From positions 266,175,687-266,239,686 of the forward strand of contig NC_061510.1 of the NCBI RefSeq assembly GCF_022539505.1: 64,000 bases of DNA, in the 5' to 3' direction. Both the position numbers and the translations under genes were made by a program. The notes beneath the pieces were generated by a model, which saw only the letters and a program-made list of their open reading frames with translations, did no database searches and had not been told where the DNA came from. Source of the stretch: Lolium rigidum (lineage: Eukaryota > Streptophyta > Magnoliopsida > Poales > Poaceae). Within the stretch, counting starts at the first letter, position 1; each line of letters begins with the position of its first letter. This document shows positions 55,939 to 64,000 of this stretch, in pieces.

Positions 55939-56787
55939 TGATGCGGCCTAAGGCCACGTGGGTTGCCCGATCTCACGAATTGACCAAGGAAAAGACGGGG
56001 GAGAGGAAGAACACGAAGAACACAGCGAAGAACACGATGAACACACGTGAACGCACCGGTTTACTCCCGATAGCCCGAACCACTATCACGATAGAATCCC
56101 TCAAGGAGAGACACGAGGTAGAATCCCCGAGAGAAAGACCGATATACGATCTATGGAGTCACACGTGTGAGAGACCGCGATAGAATCACAAGTGCGAAAG
56201 ATAAATCATATAAGGAGTGCCTTGATACAACTCATAGATTTGTGTCTAAGAGAGGAGGGGGTTTCCCTAATCCCGGAGGGATGGTGGAGGCATAAGCCAA
56301 GTTCTCACTCAAGTTATGTCTAACCTAATGAAGGGGGAGGTGGGAGCCTATATATAGGGAGCCACCAAAGGAGGGGTAGTTTAGGCATACAAAGGGATAA
56401 AGGGTTCAGATTTGATGCTCTTTGCAGTGGGGCGTCAGGGCCAGCACAGGTAGGCGATAGGGCCGGCGCAGGTAGGGCGGCAGTGCCGTAGTCCTCAGGC
56501 GTAGTGGCGGTGCGGCAGTGCCGGTCTTCCTGGCACGTATCCTTATCCTCGACGTTCTCTTCCATGCTTCCACGACCTCGGCCTTGAGTCCTCGAGCCTC
56601 CATGGTGTCGTCCACTTCCTCCGTACTTGGCGATGTGTTCCTATCATGGTCATATGAAGGAGGATGAAGTAGCATACCATTCATGAGAGACAATTGTAGG
56701 CACGCATAAAGGAGAAGATTCACCTTTGCGTGACGTGTCGGCGTTGACGCACATGATGCGGTGGAGACCGAAGGTCGCCCCGTATCA
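55939..56787 (-). repeat. 5' LTR of CV1 (849 bp)
   Basis: TGATACGGGGCGACC (56787) to GGCCGCATCA (55939) on the minus strand. TATA near 56349-56359. It has one copy of the 51-bp unit that is doubled in the 3' LTR. Confidence 0.92.
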
Positions 56788-58079
56788 GCTGGTCAACCGG
56801 TGCTCAACCGGCTGGCGCGTTTTCTCTTTCCTGTTCTTGAGCCAAACCGTCCAAATCGACCCAAATCGAAGGAAAACGATGGAATTGGGGGCTAGAAAGT
56901 GGGGGAAATAGTAGATCAAGCACAATAACACCGAATCCATGTACCAAAACCACTCCAAACGCAACAAAATCGCATATCCATCCAAAGGAAATTTAGGGCT
57001 ATTTTTTGGGGATTTTTTTTGAAAATTTTTCTAGAGACGAAATTGGGTGGGTGGGGGGTCAAATTCGCGGTAACCAAGAGCTGCTGATACCATATGATGA
57101 GGTCTAAGACCCCGTTTGTGGCCCGATCTCGCGATTGACAAGAAATCCAAAAGGGGAAAAGAGGAAGAAGGTGAAGAACACGAAGAACACACGCAACACA
57201 ACCCGATACAATCGATACTTACCCTCGTGGCTCGATGGACCACGCCAATAGAATCAACCCGGAAGAGACGCGCGGTAGAATTCCGAGGTGAGAGATTCCG
57301 TGAGGGAGATGAATCTAGGAGTGGGAGAGATAGTGGGTAGCACTAGAATCTCACACACCAAATCCAATCATCCAACAAGGGTTGCCTTGATACAAAGAGG
57401 ATGAAACCCTAGGGAGACAAAGCTCAAATTCATGTTTAAGCCTAAATCTTGTCTAAAAAGCAAAGGGGGCGACTTGGGTGCTTATATAGAGGTACAAGGC
57501 AACTCGGGTCGAACAGGTACAAGTTGGTGGGGTCAAACCCGTGAAATCCGGTCACAGGGCCGGTTGGACCGGGTCTGGGACCGGGCCATCCGGTCGAAAC
57601 CGGATTCTGGGCCGGACGGTGACCGGGCGGAGCCCTCGGAGCCCCGGGACTGCTTTCGGTTGGCACAGGTCGAGAATCCGGTTTAAACTGGCCAGGCCGG
57701 TCGGGAGGCCGGTCAGACCGGCCCTGGGGGCCGGGTGGGCCGGCCTGGGGCCCGGTTGACCGGCCCTGGGGCCGGCTGGCCTCCTCCTCTTGCCTCTTCT
57801 TCCTCTTCCTTCTTCTCTTCTTTCCTTGTTCTTCTTCTCTCTTCCTTGCACCATGGGAGTTCCTTCTCTCTTGGTCCTTGTCGACGTCGGTACCTATAGA
57901 CACCATGATGATAGGCATGAGGTAGCATACCATTCAAGTTGGTGTTGAGGTCGACCATAGAGAGGATAGGGTTCACCTTGACATATATGGCGGGGGTTTG
58001 TGTTGTTGGTCCACTTGGGGGACTCCTTGGCCTACGATGAGGACTTGAGGCGGAGGTGTCCCAAAGCCACCCCGCATCA
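56788..58079 (-). mobile_element. Element H: 5' LTR and leader start
   Basis: A leader (56788-57094) with primer site TGGTATCAG at 57084-57092, and an LTR at 57095-58079. The leader is structured like that of CV1, so H is probably a related family. CV1 inserted in the leader, which continues at 30693-30950. The coding part of H is not in the window or was lost beside E2. Confidence 0.65.
57095..58079 (-). repeat. 5' LTR of H (985 bp)
   Basis: Minus strand TGATGCGGGGTGGC (58079) to AGACCTCATCA (57095). TATA (CTCTATATAAGC) near 57481-57492. A CCGG-rich block lies at 57550-57780. The right boundary is by analogy with CV1. A longer LTR to 58325 with an internal duplication is the alternative. 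Confidence 0.6.
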
Positions 58080-58325
58080 AGCTGCTCCTCTCCTTCTCTT
58101 GACCATGGTGTGTCCTCCTCTCCGGGGTCTTGATGCACCTTGTACCTAATAACACAAAGCGTGTCGGCATGAGGTAGCAATCCATCCAATGGGGTACCGA
58201 GATCGAGGGTAGTGAGGAGCGAGTTCACCTTATCATGTAGCCCTTTGACTCGAGCCCGTGTCATCGGTCCACTTGGGGGACTTATCGGTCTTGGTGTAGT
58301 GTCTTCGGTGAGCGGGGCTACATCA
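58080..58325 (-). repeat. LTR start fragment of the G1 family
   Basis: Minus strand starts TGATGTAGCCCCG at 58325, as in G1 (11347). It encodes the pol tail GPMTRARVKGLHDKVNSLL, then LPHADTLCVIRY. It probably flanks the H insertion. Confidence 0.55.
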
Positions 58326-58988
58326 GATGATCTTGATCATGATAGGCAGCTCACAAGATCTAAACATGATAGCACAAGAGGAGAAGACAACCATCTAGCT
58401 ACTGCTATGGACCCGTAGTCCAAGGATGAACTACTCACGCATCAGTCCGGAGGCGGGCATGGTGATGTAGAGCCCTCCGGTGATGATTCCCCTCTCCGGT
58501 AGGGTGCCGGAGGCGATCTTCTGAACCCCCCGAGGTAGGGTTGACGGCGGCAGCGTCTCTAGAACTTTTCTCGTATCGTGGCTCTCGGTACTAGGGTTTT
58601 CGCGACGGAAGGAATAAATAGGCGAAGAGGCAGCGTATGGGGGCGCCCAAGGGGCCCACCCCATAGGGCGGCGCGCCAGGAGGTGGGGCCGCGCCCCCCT
58701 ATGGTTTGGTCGCCTCATGGCTCCTCTTCGTCTCCTCTTCGGTGTTCTGGAAGACTCCGTGGAAAATAGGACCGTGGGCTTTTGTTTCGTACAATTCCGA
58801 GAATATTCGTAAACTAACTTTTCTGAAATCAAAAACAGCAGAAAACAGGAACTGGCACTGCGGCATCTTGTTAATAGGTTAGTCCCGGAAAATGCATAAA
58901 AACATTATAAATATGAACAAAACATGTAGGTATTGTCATAAAACTAGCATGGAACATAAGAAATTATAGATACGTTGGAGACGTATCA
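58326..58988 (-). repeat. Truncated LTR, same family as 10031-11272
   Basis: Right end GACGTATCA (58988), left end truncated inside the LTR. It is similar over its length to the solo LTR at 10031-11272. No target duplication found. Confidence 0.65.
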
Positions 58989-59785
58989 ACAACAAGAAGC
59001 CTTCATGATACTGAAAGATAAGTTAACACATGCTCCATTACTCCAACTTCCTGATTTCAATAAGACTTTTGAGCTTGAATGTGATGCTAGTGGAATTGGT
59101 TTGGGAGGTGTGTTATTACAAGGGGGCAAACCTGTTGCATATTTTTGTGAGAAATTGAGTGGGCCTAGTCTGAACTATTCTACTTATGATAAAGAATTAT
59201 ATGCGCTGGTTCGGACATTAGAAACTTGGCAACATTATTTATGGCCTAAAGAATTTGTTATACATTCTGATCATGAATCTTTGAAGCATATTCGTAGTCA
59301 AGCTAAGTTGAATCGTCGCCATGCAAAGTGGGTTGAATTTATTGAGTTTTTTCCTTATGTTATAAAACACAAAAAGGGTAAAGATAATGTTATTGCTGAT
59401 GCTTTGTCGCGCCGTTATACTATGCTATCTCAACTTGACTTCAAGATTTTTGGATTAGAAACTATAAAGGAACAATACTTGCATGATGCTGATTTTAAAG
59501 ATGTGTTGCTCGAATTGTAGAGATGGTAGAACATGGAACAAATTCGTCCTCAATGATGGATTTTGTGTTCCGTGCTAACAAGCTATGCATCCCAGATAGT
59601 TCCGTTCGTCTTTTGTTGTTGCAGGAGGCGCATGAAGGAGGATTGATGGGACACTTTGGTGTCAAGAAGACGAAGGATGTACTTGCTGCACACTTCTTTT
59701 GGCCACGTATGCGTCGAGATGTTGAGAGATTTGTGGCACGCTGCACTACATGTCAAAAAGCTAAGTTTCGACTTAATCCACATGG
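58989..59785 (+). pseudogene. G3-like pol fragment: RNase H and integrase N-terminus
   Basis: Plus strand. RNase H ([50 protein letters not shown]) is followed, after a stop and shift near 59518, by the integrase zinc-binding region ([33 protein letters not shown]). It is nearly identical to the same part of G3 but in the opposite orientation. It starts abruptly at the LTR fragment and is cut at 59785 by a CV1-family element. CATGG at 59781-59785 should be its target duplication. Confidence 0.88.
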
Positions 59786-60647
59786 TGATACGGGGCGACC
59801 TTCGGTCTCCACCGCATCATGAGCGTCAACGCCGACACGTCACGCAAAGGTGAATTTTCTCCTTTATGCGTGCCTACAATTGTCTCTCATGAATGGTATG
59901 CTACTTCATCCTCCTTCATATGACCATGACAGGAACACATCACCAAGTACGGAGGAAGTGGACGACACCATGGAGGCTCGAGGACTCAAGGCCGAGGTCG
60001 CGGAAGCATGGAAGAGAACGTCGAGGATAAGGAGACGCGCCAGGAAAACCGGCACTGCCGCACCGCCACTACGCCTGAGGACGACGTCACTGCCGCCCTA
60101 CCTGCGCCGGCCCTATCGCCCTACCTGTGCTGGCCCTGACGCCCCACTGCAAAGAGCATCAAATCTGAACCCTTTATCCCTTTGTATGCCTAAACTACCC
60201 CTCCTTTGGTGGCTCCCTATATATAGGCTCCCACCTCCACCTTCATTAGGTTAGACATAACTTGAGTGAAAATTTGGCTTATGCCTCCACCATCCCTTTG
60301 GGATTAGGGAAACCCCCTCCTCTCTTAGACACAAATCTATGAGTTGTATCAAGGCACTCCTTATATGATTTATCTTTCGCACTTGTGATTCTACGGCGGT
60401 CTCTCACACGTGTGACTCCATAGATCGTATATCGGTCTTTCTCTCGGGGATTCTACCTCGTGTCTCTCCTTGAGGGATTCTATAGTGATAGTGGTTCGGG
60501 CTATCGGGAGTAAATCGGAATTGTATCGGGTTGTGTTGCGTGCGTTCGCCGTGTTCTTCGTCGTGTTCTTCGTGTTCATCCCTCACCCCCTCTTGTTCTC
60601 GGTCAATTCGTGAGATCAGGCAACCCACGTGGCCTTAGGCCACATTA
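59786..60647 (+). repeat. 5' LTR of the second CV1-family copy
   Basis: TGATACGGGGCGACC to TAGGCCACATTA, 862 bp. TATA near 60219-60230 (TATATATAGG). One copy of the 51-bp unit. Confidence 0.88.
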
Positions 60648-62115
60648 TATGTTAGCAGAGCAAAGGTATGCCACGAATTTGACCCTCCAATTTCACCAAT
60701 TTCGCCCAAAAAAAATTCTCAAAAATTTTGCCCCAAAAAATAGCTCGAAAATTGATCTCCGGATTTGTTGCGTTTTTTGTGGTTTTGATCCACAGATCTG
60801 GTGTTATTGTGGTTGATCTACACTTCCTCAAAATTTCATTGTCCAATTCCATGTATTTCTCCTGAAATCGAAGGATTTTCGTGTCCATTTTCGCTCTGTT
60901 CATCTCGTGCTGTTCTTGCAACCACGAACAGCTTCCAATCGGGTCAACGCCCCGGCCAACTGACCCCGCCCCTGGCCCACCCCGCCGCCACCAGGCTGCG
61001 ACCATCCGCTCCGCTCCATCCTCCCAACCTCCACGCGCCGGCCATCTCCAGAACCAGCTCCCGCCCCTGGCCGGCAACACCAGCAGCGCCGCCCGGCCAA
61101 CTCCCAGCCGCAGCTGCGCGCCTACATCCTTGCCGCCAGCCTACTCCGCCACTCCTGCTCTACCCCACGGCCAACTCCCGTTGACCTTCCCCGCGCGCAG
61201 AGCTCCGCAACACCGCCCGTCGCCCGCCGCAAAATCCCAGGCCGCGCGCAGCAAGCTCGCCCGCCTTGCCCATCAGCCGCCGCCACCAGCCGGGCCTCCA
61301 CGCGCGCGCCTTGACCAGCTGCAGCCACGCGCGCATCACCACCGCCGCTCTGTCCACGCCCGCGCGACCCCGCAGCCCGCTCCGTACAGCCGCTGCCGCA
61401 AGTTCGCCTCCACTCGCGCGACCCTCAACCACGCCGCCCGCCACCTTGCTGCTCCTTCCGCCCGTTTTTTTTCCCTGGCCCCGCTCGGCCGCATCACCAG
61501 CACTCGATTTCCAATTCTCAATTCGCGCACAACATTCCTCGGAACGGAGCCAAACCGGGCGGCATCCGGGAAAATTCCTCGGACCGGAGCCAAACCGGGC
61601 GGCACGCCGGATGCCCCGGCCAGGAATCCGGTTTGAGTTCTGGACCCATTTGACCCAGTTTCGTCCAATTTTGACTCCACTTTTTGCCCCAAATTTTGAC
61701 AACTTTTCGGAGCCCGTTTGATCCCAAACTTTAACAGCCATCTCACAATATCGTGACTCTAATTTTGACACCTTTTCCGAATTTTTTTGAGCCAAACTTT
61801 CGACCGCTCGTTTTGACCCAACTTTTCGGGCATTGACTTAATTTGCTCGGTTTCCGATTTGGAGTGTATCGGTTGTCTATTCCGCTTTCGCGCCTACGTC
61901 AACACCGCGACGACACCGTTGGCACCCCGGATTCCGGCGCAACTTCGCCACCATCATCGACACCCCTTCGTCATCGCAAGTTTGTGTGCTTGAGACCGCC
62001 TAACCTTTTCATCTAGGTATAACTTGCACCCCTCACCCCTTGTAGCCCCGTTTCTTTCTTTGTGTACCTATCCCATTGAGAGTGGCTTTCCGAGCGTTGC
62101 GAAGCATTGCACAAG
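59786..62115 (+). mobile_element. Second CV1-family copy, 5' part, plus strand
   Basis: A 5' LTR (59786-60647) and leader (to 62115) matching CV1 in the opposite orientation. The leader is cut by G7 at 62116. The primer site is degraded (TATGTTAGCAG instead of TATGGTATCAG). The coding part would lie beyond the window. GC-rich frames at 60800-61800 are low-complexity leader sequence. Confidence 0.85.
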
Positions 62116-62989
62116 TGATAGGGCAAAGGTGGCCGATCTTTCGATGAGACGAGGATCATTCGATTTGTTGGTGGAGTTCGTGCTTGACGATCCGACTACA
62201 CGTGCAAAGCTCGTGCGCCAATGCAATCGCTAGGACAATCTCCGGGAGTTACTGATCTTACGGATGCACGATCAGCCTGACCAGCGAGGGTCTTAATTCC
62301 TACCTGAAATCGAGAACAAGTAAGAACTAAAGATGCAATCAGAATATTGCGAATAGAGATGAAAGCTTGATTGATAATGGTGGGATTCCGAATAGTCGGT
62401 CTTGTTCTGGGCGTTGGCCTCAAAAGAAGTACACGTAGTTGCAACAATTGGCTAACTTTTAATCTAATCAAAATCCAAGTTCTAATGATGGCTACAGAGG
62501 GATATATATGGGGAAAGTGAAGGGATTTTCGTCCAACCAGCTAGGGTTGGCCAAAAACACCCCTAAATGGGCCTTCCTCCACTTATATGGCCTCTTAAAA
62601 TCCCCTAAAATACCTAATCCGAAAATATATGGGCCTAGCCCATTAAATAAGGTGACCCAGCACCAAAAATAACTCTTTGGACGAATTTTATGATGAAGTA
62701 ACTTGTATAATTCATCCAAGCATCGTTGCTTCACTATGGCCGCTTCAATGTTCTGAAATCCCCGCTTGCAACGCCATCCTGAATCCTTGCAGGTCTGCTG
62801 CCATCTCCATGCAAGTTCCTAATCCAATGCTTGGCGTCCATACTAGATCCATTCCTAAATAATATAAATACATTTGATTTAGGCAGCATCATATTCTCAT
62901 ATATATTAGGAAGGATTCCTAGTAACGAATGTACCTGAGATGTGGTTGTAGGAGTATTGGTTGTATCTATCATAGAGATGTCCTCATCA
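62116..62989 (-). repeat. 3' LTR of G7 (874 bp)
   Basis: TGATGAGGACATCTC (62989) to GCCCTATCA (62116) on the minus strand. Polypurine tract directly right of it (from 62990). Confidence 0.9.
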
Positions 62990-64000
62990 TCCTCCCCTAC
63001 TTGAATTGAAGTCGTCCTCGACGTAGTCTCATCTTTTTCACCAATATATGCCTTCAAATCGAAGGTTGAGATGTCCTCATCATCCTCCCTTTCTTGAAAG
63101 AAAAGCCGTCCTCGGCGATGTTTATTCTGTAAACATGCTAACAAAAGAGACAAGGTATATGCATGGTATATGTATATGTTATCCGTTTTAACAGCTCTGT
63201 CATGTCGCCCACTTAATTTGTACATATTGCAGTATTGTAGTAGCTTAGAAGATCATTATTCCCCATTAAACATTCATCACAACTCAGTTTGCAGATATAA
63301 GTGAAGCACATATTAACTCCTTTCAAATTATAATGCTCATCATTAAACCATCCCAAAGTTGGTAACCCAAAACGTAAGGTCTCAAATTTACTAGCCACAT
63401 CATGTTGAATTAAACAATTTTTCAGCAAGTTATTTGGCATAGAATGAATACCAACATTGGAGGTCATATCAAAATGAGAAAGCATATACACAAATTCAGT
63501 TTTATTGGAACTATAAGAATCTTCACACATGATGCAAATCCTATGTACCATAAAAACATTGGTGCTGACATACTCCCCAACCAAATGAAAAGTAACATCG
63601 GGGGCGTAGACACTCTTTAAACAAGAAAGTTCATCAATTTTGTGTCTAGCATGTGACAAAGATATAGGTGGATCCATCACAACAAACAAAGAATTAGCAT
63701 GAGAAATCTTAGCCAACACTTCATTGTTCATAACCAGTTTTATATGATCCATACTAGAGTTATCTTTCAAATCACAAGGTGCATTATCAGGAGCAAGAAT
63801 TTTAGTTTGTACACTCATATCAATAGAGGAACGAAAAACAACACATGGTACACACAAATCTGTAGGTCTCTCAAAACTAGAGTCAACCAAAAGATTGCTA
63901 GTCATATCAATGATAATTTGACTGGTATGATCACATGGTACTTGCAAATCAGTAGTATGACCCTCTAATATAAGCGGTGTGGCCAAATCATCAGCGAACT
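62734..64000 (-). pseudogene. G7 unknown domain, matching G4
   Basis: Open from the window edge to 63213, then in another frame to 62734, with one shift near 63220. It reads SMDHIKLVMNNEVLAKISHANSLF straight into VMDPPISLSHARHKIDEL, where G4 has four extra bases. It shares FHLVGEYVSTN, RICIMC, FGLPTLGWFNDEH and NIYIYHAYTLSLLLAC with G4. The last part ([19 protein letters not shown]) is encoded by the LTR. The upstream region (VPCDHTSQIIIDM) differs from G4, so the N-terminal half of the unknown domain evolves faster. Gag would lie beyond the edge. Confidence 0.75.

Larger units (their letters stand above)
30951..56787 (-). mobile_element. CV1: LTR retrotransposon with one long unknown ORF, interrupted
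   Basis: A minus-strand element with a 3' LTR (30951-31871), polypurine tract, a long frame of unknown function, a leader, an initiator-Met primer site and a 5' LTR (55939-56787). G3 (32754-52426, GGAAA duplication) interrupts it. Removing G3 leaves a 6.2-kb element and joins the two coding parts in one frame. No gag, protease, reverse transcriptase, RNase H or integrase motif is visible, so CV1 is fully non-autonomous. The flanks are GCCGG and GCTGG. Confidence 0.85.
62116..64000 (-). mobile_element. G7: second G4-family copy, 3' part
   Basis: A minus-strand element with 3' LTR 62116-62989 and coding sequence running off the right edge. The coding region closely matches G4. It inserted in the leader of the second CV1-family copy, with ACAAG (62111-62115) as the expected left duplication. 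Confidence 0.88.

Noticed and set aside
57095..58325. One 1.2-kb LTR for H with an internal 245-bp tandem duplication
   Set aside because: The two segments are too diverged, and the CV1-like start TGATGCGGGG at 58079 fits a shorter LTR better. Kept only as the alternative.
60800..61800. Frames of about 250 and 210 residues in the second CV1-family leader
   Set aside because: Same low-complexity leader sequence. No consistent coding strand and no recognisable domain.
1..64000. tRNA, rRNA or CRISPR features
   Set aside because: None seen. tRNA-like strings are primer binding sites, and tandem repeats are transposon-internal, not spacer arrays.

Overview
This window is nuclear DNA from a grass with a large, repeat-rich genome, most likely a pooid such as wheat, barley, rye or a close relative. 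The evidence is the density of nested LTR retrotransposons, tRNA-Asp-primed Athila-clade elements with LTRs of a type common in Triticeae, a CACTA element, a PIF/Harbinger-like element, and a grass secretory phospholipase A2 gene with plant splice sites. Species and family names are inferred by eye. The PLA2 gene (7013-7849) is the only gene that looks intact and host-functional.

Left part (1-13738). An Athila-clade element runs off the left edge (1-2084). A degenerate grass gene fragment (2111-2491 and 6043-6600) is split by a 3.5-kb solo LTR with target duplication TTGCA, which itself holds a second solo LTR with duplication CCGAG. The four-exon PLA2 gene follows, then a PIF/Harbinger-like element with a very GC-rich core (8216-9227). 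Next come the 3' end of a minus-strand gypsy element carrying its own solo LTR (10031-11272), and a truncated CACTA element (11830-13738). The CACTA element contains tandem units that each encode a 71-base hairpin, and the stems covary between units.

Central nest (13739-58079). A plus-strand gypsy element with gag and pol (E2, 13739-30692) has a complete pol-less Athila-type element (20176-29982, duplication GCATG) inside its 3' LTR. To its right is CV1 (30951-56787, minus strand), an LTR element with no recognisable gag or pol. CV1 instead carries one long open frame of unknown function. CV1 is split by G3 (32754-52426, duplication GGAAA), a gypsy element with gag and pol. G3 is split twice: in its reverse transcriptase by a plus-strand Athila-clade element (35834-42475, duplication ATTAG), and in its 5' LTR by G4 (47038-52176, duplication GCTGC). 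G4 shares ends, primer site and leader with G3, but its pol is replaced by an open frame of unknown function. CV1 sits in the leader of a further element, H, whose 5' LTR is 57095-58079.

Right end (58080-64000). LTR fragments are followed by a plus-strand pol fragment very like G3. This is cut by a second CV1-family copy in the opposite orientation (59786-62115), which is cut in turn by a second G4-family copy (G7) that runs off the window.

The most notable observation is a probable undescribed protein family carried by non-autonomous LTR retrotransposons. CV1, G4 and G7 keep LTRs, an initiator-Met-tRNA primer site and a polypurine tract, but in place of pol they encode long frames sharing a C-terminal motif (N-x-N-G, then D-D-x-x-x-Y-H-A-x-T). 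The frames run into the 3' LTR. G3-like elements would be the natural source of enzymes for G4; this is inference.
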